From the NCBI RefSeq assembly GCF_003385555.1, contig NZ_QOHR01000019.1, forward strand, positions 1 to 55,354: 55,354 nucleotides of DNA, written 5' to 3'. This document shows, one piece after another, positions 44,868 to 53,915 of the stretch. Position numbers and translations under genes: made by a program. Source of the DNA: Rhodosalinus sediminis. GTDB lineage: Bacteria; Pseudomonadota; Alphaproteobacteria; Rhodobacterales; Rhodobacteraceae. The notes under the pieces are model-generated. The model was not told the DNA's origin. It saw only the letters and a list, made by a program, of their open reading frames with translations, and ran no database searches. Position 1 is the stretch's first letter. Each line of letters opens with the position of its first letter.

Positions 44868-44893
44868 GCCAAGCGGTTTCGAAACCGCTTGGC
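44868..44893. repeat. Perfect palindrome P1 (26 bases)
   Basis: Two 13-base arms centred on TTTCGAAA with ends GCCAAG/CTTGGC. It is the first of three consecutive perfect palindromes between the convergent ends of ettA and the amidohydrolase gene. Probable bidirectional terminator or protein-binding site. Confidence 0.75.
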
Positions 44894-44913
44894 AGGCCGC
44901 TTGCAAGCGGCCT
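44894..44913. repeat. Perfect palindrome P2 (20 bases)
   Basis: Arms AGGCCGCTTG and CAAGCGGCCT, centred on TTGCAA, directly abutting P1. It shares the CGCTTG element with P1. Confidence 0.75.
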
Positions 44914-44914
44914 C

Positions 44915-44938
44915 GGAAGGGCCTTGCAAGGCCCTTCC
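44915..44938. repeat. Perfect palindrome P3 (24 bases)
   Basis: Arms GGAAGGGCCTTG and CAAGGCCCTTCC, one base after P2 and one base before the amidohydrolase stop. The AAGGGCCTT element also occurs in the palindrome at 4-27. Confidence 0.75.
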
Positions 44939-44939
44939 C

Positions 44940-46607
44940 TCACGCCTCCCAGGTGATGCGCCCGTCCATGACCGTGAGCGCCGCGCGCGCGGCGTTCAGG
45001 CCCGCGGGCTCCAGCGCGAAGAGGTCGCGGTCCATCACCGCGATGTCGGCGAGGCAGCCGGGCGCGAGGCGGCCCTTGCGGTCCTCGGCGAACTCCACCC
45101 AGGCGTTGTCGAAGGTGTAGGAGCGCAGCGTCTCCTCCAGCGTCTGCGTTTGGTCGACCCAGGGCGCGGGCATCTCGCGCGGGCCGGCGGCGGCGCGCAC
45201 GCTGTCCATCACGTCCACCTGGATCACCGGCCAGTCGGTGGAGAAGCAGACCCGCGCGCCGCTCTCGCGGATCGTCTGCCATGCGAAGGCCATCGGGATC
45301 TGATCCGGGTGCAGCACCTGGTCGAGCCCGTGCTCGGGGAAGATGTGCCCGCGCGGCGCGTGCCCCGGCTGGATCGAGGCGACGACGCCGAGCTCGGCGA
45401 AGCGCGGCAGGTCGTCGGGGTGCAGCACCTCGATATGCTCGACGCGGTGGCGCGAATCCCGCGGCCCGTTGACCGCCCGCGCGCGCTCGTAGCCGTCGAG
45501 CGTGCTGCGGATGGCGAGATCGCCGATCGCGTGCGTGGCGATCTGCATCCCCATGGCGTCGATCCGCACACAGGCCTCGTTGAAATGCTCGGGCGTGAAG
45601 ACCGGGTCGCCCCGGTGATCCGTCCCCGGGTAGGGGCGCAGCATGAGCGCCGTGCGGCTCTCGATCACGCCGTCCATGAACATCTTGACGCGGTTGGTCC
45701 AGAGCCGGTCGCCGGCGAAGCGGCGGCACATCTCGGCGGCCTCCTCCAGCCGGTCGAGGGGGTCGCCGCTCTTGAGGTGGAAGGGCACCTCCGTCCGACA
45801 GAGGAGCGCGCCCTCGGCGTCGAGCTCCTCGATCAGCTCGCCCGTGTAGACGTTGCCGTCCATGTTGTGCAGCCCGGTGATCCCGTGGCTCGCGCAGTGG
45901 CGCAGCCCCGCGGCGATGGCGTCCCGGTCGCGCGCGCGGTCGAGGGGCCCCGGCATCGGGTCGGGGTTCGCCCCGGTCACCAGCCCCTCCATGTCGCGCC
46001 CGCCGTAGCGCGTGTGGCGCAGCACGGGCCTGTAGGCGCCCGGCTCGCGCAGCTCGCCCGCGGCGGTGCCGTCGGGCGCCATGACGATCTCGGCGCCCGC
46101 CTCCGTCGCGCCGCCGTGGAGGATGCCGGCGAGCTCGAGCGCCTTCGTGTTGGCCCAGACCGTGTGATGGTCGGCGGCGAACATGGCGAAGGGGCGGTCG
46201 GGCAGCACCCGGTCGAGGTCGTGGCGCGTGGTGGCGCGGCCCTCGGCCGTGATGTCGTAATCGGCCTGCACGGCGAAGACGACACGGTCGTCGGGACAGC
46301 GCAGCGCCTCGGCGCGCACGAGCTCGGTCAGCCGGTCGAGGCCGGTGACCCCGTAGAGGTTCAGGTAGTCGAGCTCCACCGAGCCGCCGAAGAGGTGCAC
46401 GTGGCTGTCGATGAAGCCCGGCAGAACGGTGCAGCCCTGCGCGTCGAAGACGCGGGTGCCCGGCCCGGCGAGGCCGCGGATGCCGGCGGTCGATCCCACC
46501 GCCGCGATGCGCCCGCCCGCGACGGCGAGCGCCTCGGCGGCGGGATTGGCCGCGTCGAAGGTCAGAAGCCGGCCGTTCAGGATGACCAGGTCGGGGGTCT
46601 CGGACAT
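44940..46607 (-). CDS. Amidohydrolase, YtcJ-like
   Basis: A metal-dependent amidohydrolase of 555 residues. The metal-binding HxH is in DSHVHLF (His69, His71), other ligands lie in ATHAIGD and RHRVEHIE, and the catalytic Asp is in STDWPV. This branch (YtcJ, amidohydrolase 3) removes acyl groups from N-acyl compounds. It is the last gene of the transporter operon, so its substrate is probably what the transporter imports. The start follows AAGGAGGAGG. Confidence 0.92.
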   Translation of the reverse strand: MSETPDLVILNGRLLTFDAANPAAEALAVAGGRIAAVGSTAGIRGLAGPGTRVFDAQGCTVLPGFIDSHVHLFGGSVELDYLNLYGVTGLDRLTELVRAEALRCPDDRVVFAVQADYDITAEGRATTRHDLDRVLPDRPFAMFAADHHTVWANTKALELAGILHGGATEAGAEIVMAPDGTAAGELREPGAYRPVLRHTRYGGRDMEGLVTGANPDPMPGPLDRARDRDAIAAGLRHCASHGITGLHNMDGNVYTGELIEELDAEGALLCRTEVPFHLKSGDPLDRLEEAAEMCRRFAGDRLWTNRVKMFMDGVIESRTALMLRPYPGTDHRGDPVFTPEHFNEACVRIDAMGMQIATHAIGDLAIRSTLDGYERARAVNGPRDSRHRVEHIEVLHPDDLPRFAELGVVASIQPGHAPRGHIFPEHGLDQVLHPDQIPMAFAWQTIRESGARVCFSTDWPVIQVDVMDSVRAAAGPREMPAPWVDQTQTLEETLRSYTFDNAWVEFAEDRKGRLAPGCLADIAVMDRDLFALEPAGLNAARAALTVMDGRITWEA

Positions 46608-46661
46608 GCGCCCTCCTCCTTCGGATGGCGGGGGTGCCCGCGCGGCGCCCCCGGTCCCGGA

Positions 46662-47681
46662 TCACTTCAGCACTTCGGTCCAGATCGCGCGGTAGATCTG
46701 CTGCGCCTCGGGCGGGCAGATGCGCGAATCGACGCCGGCCTCGGCGAGATCCCCGGGCACGACGACCTCCGGCGCGGTCGCCATGACCTCGTCCATGTAG
46801 GCCTCCGAGCCCGCGATGCCGTTGGCGTAGCGCGCGAAGTTCGAGATCATCGCGGCGTTCTCAGGCTCCATGATGAAGTTCATGAAGGTCCGCGCCTCGT
46901 CGACGTTCTCGGCGTCGGCGAGGATCGCCACGTTGTCCGACCAGACCGGATAGCCCGTCTCCGGGTAGCCGAAGGCGATGTCCTCGTTCTGGAGCCGCGC
47001 GCGCAGCGCCGCGCCGTTCCAGGTGATGCTCGCCGCGATGTCCTCGGCGGCGAGGCGCTCGACGGTGCTGTAATCGAGCGAGAGCCAGTGCGGCTTGGCC
47101 TCCATCAGCAGGTCGCGCACCTCGCGCAGGGTCTCGCGGTCCTGGCTGCACTGCTCGCCGCCGACGTAGTAGATGGCGATCGACATGACGTCCATCATCT
47201 CGGGGATGACGTTGATCCTGCCCTGAAGCGCCTCGGGCGGGTCGAGGTAGATCGCGGCGGTGTTGATGTCGCCGTCGTAGACGGAGGTGTTCACCGCCAT
47301 GCCCACGGTGCCCCACTGCCACGGCACCGTGTAGCGCCGGCCGGGATCGAAGGCCGGGTCGCGCCAGCGCTCGGCGACGTGCTCGAAGTTCTCCATCTCC
47401 GACGGGTTCGACTCCATCAGGAGGCCCTCGTCGATGTAGATCGGCACGTAGGTGCCCGACGGCACGACGATGTCGAAGCCGTGGCCGCCGGCCTGGATCT
47501 TGGCGAGCGCGGTGTCGTTGCTGTCGTAGTCGGTGATCGTGACGTCGATCCCCGTCTCCTCCTCGAATTTTTCGATCATCTCGGGGCTCGTGTAGTTGCC
47601 CCAATTGTAGATGTTGAGCTCCTGCGCGAGCGCGGGGCCCGCCGCGGCGAGCGCCGCCACCGTGGTCAGCAGTCGTTGCAT
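46662..47681 (-). CDS. Polyamine-type ABC transporter substrate-binding protein (PotD/PotF-like)
   Basis: A periplasmic binding protein of 339 residues with signal peptide (1-19) and mature start QELNIYNWGNYTSPEMIEKFEEETG, close to PotD/PotF. DYDSNDTALAKI and FDIVVPSGTYVP line the usual polyamine cleft. The ATG at 47681 follows AAGGAGGT. As the substrate is inferred from the family only, an N-acyl or modified amine (suggested by the amidohydrolase in the operon) is as likely as spermidine. Confidence 0.93.
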   Translation of the reverse strand: MQRLLTTVAALAAAGPALAQELNIYNWGNYTSPEMIEKFEEETGIDVTITDYDSNDTALAKIQAGGHGFDIVVPSGTYVPIYIDEGLLMESNPSEMENFEHVAERWRDPAFDPGRRYTVPWQWGTVGMAVNTSVYDGDINTAAIYLDPPEALQGRINVIPEMMDVMSIAIYYVGGEQCSQDRETLREVRDLLMEAKPHWLSLDYSTVERLAAEDIAASITWNGAALRARLQNEDIAFGYPETGYPVWSDNVAILADAENVDEARTFMNFIMEPENAAMISNFARYANGIAGSEAYMDEVMATAPEVVVPGDLAEAGVDSRICPPEAQQIYRAIWTEVLK

Positions 47682-47699
47682 CGTCTCATACCTCCTTGG

Positions 47700-48506
47700 T
47701 CAGGTCCTGGGTCGGCTCAGAAAGAAGAACGCCATCACCAGAACGACCGACACCACGAGGAGCGCGGTCGAGATCGCGTTGATCTCGGGCGTGACGGCGC
47801 GGCGGAGCTGGCCCAGCATGTAGGTGGGCAGCGTATCCTGCCCGGCGGATTTCACGAACTCCGTGATCACCACGTCGTCGAGCGAGATCACGAAGGCCAG
47901 CATCGCCCCGGCGAGGATGCCGGGCCAGAGCTGCGGCAGCGTCACCCGGCGAAAGACCTGCCACGGCGTCGCGTAGAGATCGGCCGCCGCCTGTTCGAGC
48001 GTCAGGTCCATGCCCTGCAGCCGCGCGCGCACCGGCAGATAGGCGAAGGGGATGCAGAAGGCCGCGTGCGCCACGATCAGATACCAGAGCCCGGTGTAGC
48101 CGGTGGCGACCTTGATCATCGAGAAGAAGAACAGGAGCGCGACCGCGGTGACCACCTCGGGCACCATCAGCGGCTGGTTGACGAGCGCGAAGGCCAGCGT
48201 CTGGCCCCGCCACGGCCGCGTCCGCGTGGTGGCGAGCGCGGCGCCCACCGCCGCCGCCGTGGCGATCAGGGAGGCGGCCGAGGCGATCACCACCGAGCGG
48301 ACCGTCGCCGCCTGCACCTGCTCGTTCTCGAGCGCGGAGCGATACCAGCGCAGCGACAGCCCCTGCCACTCCGAGACCGAGACGCTCTCGTTGAAGGAGA
48401 AGATCACCAGGAGAACGATCGGCGCGTAGAGCAGCACGAAGCAGAGGATCGCGATCGTCGCGAACCCCGGCAGCCGCGTGACGTCGAAGCCGCGCCGCCT
48501 AGCCAT
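47700..48506 (-). CDS. Polyamine-type ABC transporter permease, PotI-like
   Basis: Inner-membrane permease of 268 residues with six membrane segments. The EAA loop AAADLYATPWQVFRRVTLPQLWPGI couples to the ATPase. The start overlaps the PotH-like gene by 8 bases and the stop lies 18 bases before the binding-protein start. Confidence 0.92.
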   Translation of the reverse strand: MARRRGFDVTRLPGFATIAILCFVLLYAPIVLLVIFSFNESVSVSEWQGLSLRWYRSALENEQVQAATVRSVVIASAASLIATAAAVGAALATTRTRPWRGQTLAFALVNQPLMVPEVVTAVALLFFFSMIKVATGYTGLWYLIVAHAAFCIPFAYLPVRARLQGMDLTLEQAAADLYATPWQVFRRVTLPQLWPGILAGAMLAFVISLDDVVITEFVKSAGQDTLPTYMLGQLRRAVTPEINAISTALLVVSVVLVMAFFFLSRPRT

Positions 48507-49446
48507 GCCGCCCGCCCTCCTCGCGGCCCACGGCGCGCACGTAGACGATCAGCGCCGCCATCACGATCACCAGAAGCGTCAGCGCCAGCGCCGCGCCGAG
48601 CGGCCAGTTGCGCCCCTGCCCGAACTGAAGCTCGATGAAGTTGCCGAGCATCATGTTCTTGCCCCCGCCCAGCACCCGCGGCGTGACGTAGGCGCCGAGG
48701 CAGGGCACGAAGACGAGGATCGAGCCCGCGACCACCCCCGGCTTCGCCAGCGGCAGGACGATCCGGCGCAACACCTGCCAGCGCCCGGCGTAGAGGTCGT
48801 AGCCCGCCTCCACGAGGCGGAAATCGAACCGCTCGAGCGCGGCGTAGACCGGCAGGATCATCAGCGGCAGATAGACGTAGGCCATGCCGACGAGCAGCGC
48901 GAACTCGGTGAACATCATCTGGATCGGCGTGTCGATCAGCCCTGTCCAGATCAGGAAACTGTTCACCGTGCCCTCGTTCCGGATCAGCTCCATGATCGCG
49001 AAGGTGCGAATGAGCAGGTTCGTCCAGAACGGGATGATGACCAAGAGCATCCAGAAATCGCGCGTCTTCCGGGGCCGCGTCGCGATGAAATAGGCCGTCG
49101 GAAAGCCGATCAGCAGGCAGAGCGCCGTCGTCATCGCCGACAGCTTGATCGAGCGCCAGAAGATCGAGAGATGCGCGTCGGCGAGCTCGATCTCCCCGGT
49201 GAAGAAGTCGCGCTCGGCGAAGACGTTGAACCACGCCTTCAGCGAAAACTCCCAGACCACGCCGCCGTAGTCGCCCGGCGTCAGGAAGGAATAGGCGAGC
49301 ACGATCAGGAGCGGCCCCGAGGCCGCGAAGATCAGGATCGCCATCGCCGGCGCGAGCAGGAGCGCGCGGGTGCGCCGCTCCTCGCGCCGGCGCGCGGCGG
49401 CGAGATCGCGCGCAGGCGCCGGGCGGGCGGAGGCGGTCCCGGCCAT
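48499..49446 (-). CDS. Polyamine-type ABC transporter permease, PotH-like
   Basis: Inner-membrane permease of 315 residues. After a charged N-terminus (RRREERRTRALLLAP) it has six membrane segments, with the EAA loop EAGYDLYAGRWQVLRRIVLPLAKPGV. The extra N-terminal region and extended periplasmic loop are usual for PotB/PotH. Three bases separate it from the ATPase gene. Confidence 0.92.
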   Translation of the reverse strand: MAGTASARPAPARDLAAARRREERRTRALLLAPAMAILIFAASGPLLIVLAYSFLTPGDYGGVVWEFSLKAWFNVFAERDFFTGEIELADAHLSIFWRSIKLSAMTTALCLLIGFPTAYFIATRPRKTRDFWMLLVIIPFWTNLLIRTFAIMELIRNEGTVNSFLIWTGLIDTPIQMMFTEFALLVGMAYVYLPLMILPVYAALERFDFRLVEAGYDLYAGRWQVLRRIVLPLAKPGVVAGSILVFVPCLGAYVTPRVLGGGKNMMLGNFIELQFGQGRNWPLGAALALTLLVIVMAALIVYVRAVGREEGGRHG

Positions 49447-49449
49447 CGC

Positions 49450-50523
49450 TCAGTCCCTCAGCACCTGGCCGACGCGGGCCCCGAAGCGCACCGCGACCCG
49501 CTCGCCCGGCGCGCGGGCCTCCGCCCGGTCCGGCGTGTTCTGCCGGCGCACGACGAAGCGCCCGCCCGCGTCGAGATCGACGTGGAAATGGGTGTCCGTA
49601 CCGAAATAGACGACATCCGACAGCCGCCCCGGCAGGAGCCCCTCGCCCTCGGGCGCGAGATCGGCGTGCTCGGGCCGGATGGCCAGCGTCACCGCGCCCG
49701 CCTCCGCGCCGCCCTCGGCCGCGCGCGCCGTCACCGCCGCGCCGGAAGCGAGGCGCACCTCCGCGCGCGCCTCCTCCTTGGACAGAAGCTCGGCCTCGAG
49801 GAAATTCGTGTCGCCGATGAAATCCGCGACGAAGCGCTCGGCCGGGTGGTCGTAGATGTCGCGCGGGCTGCCGATCTGGCGGATGGCGCCCTCGTTCATC
49901 ACCGCGATCCGGTCCGACATCGTCAGCGCCTCCTCCTGATCGTGGGTGACGAAGATGAAGGTGATCCCCGTCTCCGACTGGAGCCGCTTGAGCTCGAGCT
50001 GCATGTCCTTGCGGAGCTTGAAGTCGAGCGCCGAGAGCGGCTCGTCGAGCAGCAGAACCCGCGGCCGCGGCGCGAGCGCGCGCGCCAGCGCAACGCGCTG
50101 CTGCTGCCCGCCGGAAATCTCGCTGGTGCGCCGGTCGGCGAGCTCGGACATGCGCACGAGCTCCAGCATCTCGCCCACGGTGCGGCGCACCTCGTCCCGG
50201 GGCCGGCCCTGCATCTCGAGGCCGAAGCCGATGTTCTCGGCCACCGTCATGTGCGGAAAGAGCGCGTAGGACTGAAAAACCGTGTTCACCGGCCGCTCGT
50301 AGGGCGCCAGCCGCAGCAGGTCATCGCCCTCCAGCGTGACCGCCCCCTCCGTCGGATCGACGAAACCCGCCATGACGCGCAGCAGCGTGGTCTTGCCGCA
50401 GCCCGAGGGGCCGAGCAGGGTGAAGAACTCGTTCTGCCGGATCGTGACGTTGACCGCGTCGAGCGCGCGGAAGGCCTCCGCCCCCGCGCCGAAGACCTTG
50501 GTCACGCGGTCGATCTCGATCAT
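49450..50523 (-). CDS. Polyamine-type ABC transporter ATPase, PotG-like
   Basis: ATPase of 357 residues. Walker [10 protein letters not shown], signature [15 protein letters not shown], Walker [13 protein letters not shown], and the switch histidine in [12 protein letters not shown]-terminal TOBE domain (about 280-357) fits PotA/PotG. It is the first gene of a five-gene minus-strand operon: ATPase, two permeases, binding protein, amidohydrolase. The ATG at 50523 lies about 10 bases from GAGGAG; the frame is open upstream without family character. Confidence 0.93.
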   Translation of the reverse strand: MIEIDRVTKVFGAGAEAFRALDAVNVTIRQNEFFTLLGPSGCGKTTLLRVMAGFVDPTEGAVTLEGDDLLRLAPYERPVNTVFQSYALFPHMTVAENIGFGLEMQGRPRDEVRRTVGEMLELVRMSELADRRTSEISGGQQQRVALARALAPRPRVLLLDEPLSALDFKLRKDMQLELKRLQSETGITFIFVTHDQEEALTMSDRIAVMNEGAIRQIGSPRDIYDHPAERFVADFIGDTNFLEAELLSKEEARAEVRLASGAAVTARAAEGGAEAGAVTLAIRPEHADLAPEGEGLLPGRLSDVVYFGTDTHFHVDLDAGGRFVVRRQNTPDRAEARAPGERVAVRFGARVGQVLRD

Positions 50524-50654
50524 GCGGTCGCGTCTCCTCTCTGCCGCGGGCGCCCCCGGGCCCCGTCCACCCAAGCACCCCGCGCGCGCTGCCGCAAGCG
50601 GTGACGCACCCGCGGCCCGCCGCGACCCCGGCCGTGCCGCGACGACAGGCGCGC

Positions 50655-50721
50655 CCATCATCTTGGCCCAAATACTCCGGGGGTGAATTGGCCGCAGGCC
50701 AAGAGGGGGCAGCGCCCCCTC
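50655..50721 (+). repeat. Dispersed hairpin repeat, copy 3
   Basis: Begins CCATCATCTTGGCCCAAATA and carries the TTGGCC/GGCCAA hairpin (50688-50702) and AGGGGGC/GCCCCCT hairpin (50704-50720). It matches copy 1 (16932-17003, reverse orientation) almost throughout and lies in the 292-base divergent region between the ATPase gene and the quinone oxidoreductase gene. No other gene is seen in that gap. Confidence 0.85.
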
Positions 50722-50815
50722 CTGCCCCCCCGGCGACCCGCCCCTCCCCGCCGCCCCTTGGCAAGCGCGCGCGGGGCGCGCACAACGGGCCGGAGCCGAA
50801 CCACGGGAGGACGCG

Positions 50816-51808
50816 ATGGCCGAGACGATGCACGCCGTGACCTGGAACCCCGCCGCGCGGGCTTATGAGCGGACGGAGGGGCCGGCGCCCGCGCCGGGGC
50901 CGAACGACCTGCTGGTGGCGGTCGGCGCCGCCGCCGTGAACCCGGTGGACGCCAAGATGCAGGGCCGCATCCCGGCCGACGCGGCGCCGCGACCGCTCGG
51001 CTACGACGCCTGCGGGCGCGTGCGCGCCGTGGGCGACGCCGTCGCGGGCTTCGCGCCCGGCGACCGCGTCTTCTACGCCGGCGCGGCCGACCGGCCCGGC
51101 GCCTTCGCCACGCATCAGCTCGTCGATCACCGCCTCGTCGCGCATGCGCCCGAGCGGCTCGAGGACGCCGACGCCGCCGCGCTGCCGCTCACCGCGATCA
51201 CCGCCTGGGAGGCGCTCTTCGACCGGCTCGGCTACACGCCGCTGTCGCACGGGGAGCAGCCCGAGCGGCTCCTCCTCATCAACGGCGCCGGCGGCGTGGG
51301 CTCGGTCGCGCTGCAGCTCGCGAAGCTCTCGGGCATCCACGCCACCGCCACCGCCTCGCGCGCCGAGACCCGCGACTGGTGCGCGCGCATGGGCGCGGCG
51401 GAGGTCGTCGGGCATTCCGCCGTCCACGAGATGCCCGACGCCGCCTTCGAGCGCATCCTCTGCGCCCACGACACCGACAGCTACTTCGCCGAGATGGCGC
51501 GCCTCGTCGCGCCCGAGGGCCGCATCGTCTCGATCGTCGGCACGCAGGAGAAACACGACCTCGCGCCCCTCTTCCAGAAGAGCGCGAGCTTCGGCTGGGA
51601 GTTCATGTTCACCCGCCCCGTCCAGAAGACGCCCGACATGGCGCGGCAGGGCGAGATCCTCGCCGCCGTGGCGCGGCTCTGCGACGACGGCAAGCTGCAG
51701 ACGACGCGCACCGCCACCTTCGAGGGGCTCACGGCCGAGACCATCGAGGCGGCGCAGGCGAAGCTCGCCGAGGGCCGCCAGATCGGCAAGATCGCCCTCG
51801 TCTGGTGA
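50816..51808 (+). CDS. Zinc-type alcohol dehydrogenase / quinone oxidoreductase-like protein
   Basis: An MDR-superfamily reductase of 330 residues. [12 protein letters not shown] and [13 protein letters not shown] form the catalytic half; [16 protein letters not shown] is the NADPH-binding motif. The structural and catalytic zinc cysteines of true alcohol dehydrogenases are absent, so it is probably a zinc-independent quinone or enoyl reductase of the ZADH/QOR group. The ATG follows GGAGGAC. Confidence 0.92.
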   Translation: MAETMHAVTWNPAARAYERTEGPAPAPGPNDLLVAVGAAAVNPVDAKMQGRIPADAAPRPLGYDACGRVRAVGDAVAGFAPGDRVFYAGAADRPGAFATHQLVDHRLVAHAPERLEDADAAALPLTAITAWEALFDRLGYTPLSHGEQPERLLLINGAGGVGSVALQLAKLSGIHATATASRAETRDWCARMGAAEVVGHSAVHEMPDAAFERILCAHDTDSYFAEMARLVAPEGRIVSIVGTQEKHDLAPLFQKSASFGWEFMFTRPVQKTPDMARQGEILAAVARLCDDGKLQTTRTATFEGLTAETIEAAQAKLAEGRQIGKIALVW

Positions 51809-51881
51809 GCCGCCGCGCGGCCGTGGCGCCGCGCGGCGGCCGCGCCTATATCAGGCCTCAGGGTCCGTCACGGAGCGCAAG

Positions 51882-52862
51882 ATGCCCATCTTCGGTTTCC
51901 TCTCGGGGCAGTTCATCGACGTCATCGAATGGACCGACGACGGGCGCGGCACGCTCGTCTCGCGCTTCGAGCGCGAGGGCCACGAGATCAAGTACGGCGC
52001 CAAGCTCACCGTGCGCGAGGGGCAGGCGGCGGTCTTCGTGCACGAGGGGCGCATCGCCGACGTCTTCACGCCGGGCCTCTACAAGCTCGAGACGAACAAC
52101 ATGCCCGTGCTGACCGCGCTTCAGCACTGGGATCACGGCTTCCGATCGCCCTTCCGCTCCGAGATCTACTTCGTCTCCACGGTGCGTATCGGCAATCTCA
52201 AGTGGGGCACCAAGACCCCGGTGATCGCGCGCGACCCGGAGTTCGGGCCGGTGCGCCTGCGCGCCTTCGGCACCTACGCGATCCGCGTCGCCGATCCGGC
52301 GCGCCTCCTCGCCGAGATCGTGGGCACCGACGGAAGTTTCATCACCGAGGAGATCACCGACCAGATCCGCGACGTGATCGTGCAGGAGGTGAGCCGCGCG
52401 CTCGCCGCCTCGGGGCTCCCCGTGCTCGACATGGCGGCGAACACCGCCGCGCTCTCCGACCGCGTCGCCGGGGAGATCGCCCCGACGCTCGCGGGCTACG
52501 GGCTGGAGCTGGCGGAGCTTTACGTCGAAAGCGTCTCGCTGCCGCAGGCCGTGGCGGCCGCGCTGGACGACCACACGACCGCCGGGATCGCGCGCCGGCC
52601 CGCGCGGGCCGTGCCGCAGAGCCCCCCGGCATCGCCCCCGCCGCCCCCGCCGGAGGCGGAGACCGTCTGGCACGTCGCCGAGGGCGGCGAGGCGCGCGGC
52701 CCCTACCCCCGCGCGGCGCTCGGCCGCATGGCCGCCGCGGGCGAGATCGGCCGCGCGACCTGGGTCTGGACCCCGGGACAGGACGGCTGGCGCCGCGCCG
52801 GGGAGGTGCCCGACCTCGCGCAGCTCTTCCCCCCGGCGCCCCCGCCCCCGCCTGAGGACTGA
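51882..52862 (+). CDS. SPFH-domain protein with C-terminal GYF_2 domain
   Basis: A protein of 326 residues. The SPFH/YdjI-like domain covers about residues 1-235 (FIDVIEWTDDGRGTLVSRFER, GQAAVFVHEGRIADVFTPGLYKLETNNMPVL). A proline-rich linker is followed by a GYF_2 domain (about 262-320; WHVAEGGEARGPYPRAALGRMAAAGEI), a peptide-binding fold. No membrane segment is visible. The ATG at 51882 follows CGGAGCG. Such proteins are sometimes called virion-core-like and are linked to membrane stress; the true role is unknown. Confidence 0.87.
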   Translation: MPIFGFLSGQFIDVIEWTDDGRGTLVSRFEREGHEIKYGAKLTVREGQAAVFVHEGRIADVFTPGLYKLETNNMPVLTALQHWDHGFRSPFRSEIYFVSTVRIGNLKWGTKTPVIARDPEFGPVRLRAFGTYAIRVADPARLLAEIVGTDGSFITEEITDQIRDVIVQEVSRALAASGLPVLDMAANTAALSDRVAGEIAPTLAGYGLELAELYVESVSLPQAVAAALDDHTTAGIARRPARAVPQSPPASPPPPPPEAETVWHVAEGGEARGPYPRAALGRMAAAGEIGRATWVWTPGQDGWRRAGEVPDLAQLFPPAPPPPPED

Positions 52863-52962
52863 GGCGCGGACGGACAGCCCGCGCGCGAGGCCAGCCCCGC
52901 GCACCGAGCCCGAGCACGCCCGTCGGCATCGGCTCGCGCGATGCGCACCGGGCGGCGCGAAG

Positions 52963-53414
52963 GGGTCACACCCGACGTCGACCGGCCAGCCATATCCCCG
53001 GTCGACCTCGGCGCGGCGCGCCGCGACCATCTCGGCAGCGATGCGGCGGATCTCCTCGGCGCGGTCCGCCGGGCATTCGACCGTCACCTCCTCGAGCCCG
53101 TAGCGCCGCCGCCGCCGGTACGCCCGCGCGCGTTCCGTCGCCGTCTTCGGGGGCAGCCGCTCCTCTGCCGGCGGCGCCGGGCCGTAGCCCTCGAACGCGA
53201 CGGCGAGCGGGCCGAACACGAGCGCGTGGCGCGTGTATTCGACCTTCGGATCCTCCGCCGCCACCTCCGGCCAGCGCTGGCCGATCTCGTCGGCGTGGCG
53301 CTCGAGCGCCTTCACCAGTGCGCCGCGGCGCTTCTTCGCCGCGTAGCCCAGGATCTCGACAGGCTCGCCGCGCTCGAGGAGGAGGATCGCCACGCCCTCC
53401 GGCGCCGCGCTCAT
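52963..53414 (-). pseudogene. Phage-like small protein, 3' end uncertain
   Basis: The frame starting at 53414 encodes a clear protein for about 150 residues (GVAILLLERGEPVEILGYAAKKRRG, then TATERARAYRRRRRYGLEEVTVECP and AEEIRRIAAEM, a charged segment I associate with phage and plasmid proteins). After about 52963 the composition changes to arginine/serine-rich sequence, and the frame stays open antisense to the SPFH gene down to 51858. I therefore think the original stop has been lost and the real gene ended near 52963. The start overlaps the stop of the next gene (ATGA). Confidence 0.55.
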
Positions 53415-53821
53415 AGCACGCCCGGCGCGAGGTAAACCTGCGCCACCTCATCAAGCCGATCGTGCGCGGCATCGCCCGCCGCGAGGTGCAGGCGGATCGC
53501 CTGGCCCAACTCCTTCGGGCGCGGGTGCGACGACGCCCGGGCCAGCCAAGCGACGACCGAGGGCGACGGGATCTGCTCGCGCCGGATCCACTGGTTGACG
53601 GAGTAGCGGCGGATGCCCAGCGCGCGCTCGAGGGGGCCACGGGCGCCGTAACCGAACAGCTGGGTTGCCGCCGCGTCGACGACCTCGAGTATCGTCGCGG
53701 CGGATACGGTCGGGGGGTCGATCCAGCGGGGCGTGTCGTCCACGATCCAGACGCCGGGCGCGACGGCCCAGCGCGGCGGGTCGGATCCGGGCTCGGGGGC
53801 CGGCGGGCTTTCGCGAGACAA
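53411..53821 (-). CDS. HTH-like phage-type protein, probably truncated by the IS
   Basis: A protein of 136 residues with a possible helix-turn-helix, ALGIRRYSVNQWIRREQIPSPSVVAWLARA. The only start in frame is a TTG at 53821, right next to the right end of the IS110 element (last transposase-frame codon 53835), so its original N-terminus may lie beyond the insertion. The gene overlaps the previous one by four bases, and the pair looks like a leftover of a prophage. Confidence 0.55.
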   Translation of the reverse strand: MSRESPPAPEPGSDPPRWAVAPGVWIVDDTPRWIDPPTVSAATILEVVDAAATQLFGYGARGPLERALGIRRYSVNQWIRREQIPSPSVVAWLARASSHPRPKELGQAIRLHLAAGDAAHDRLDEVAQVYLAPGVL

Positions 53822-53915
53822 GTATCCATTGCGATCAAGGGGCTTTTTCGACCCAGAGACGGTCGGCTCTAACGAGCGCGTTGGCCGTTTCGAGAAGCTT
53901 TCGCAATGAGGCGGA

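Noticed and set aside
44889-48638. Plus-strand open frame of 1249 codons
   Set aside because: It is antisense to the amidohydrolase and transporter genes. Composition is arginine/alanine/histidine-rich with no recognisable motif.
51858-53414. A 518-residue gene antisense to the SPFH gene
   Set aside because: Only the first 150 residues look like protein; the rest mirrors the SPFH coding sequence and is arginine-rich.
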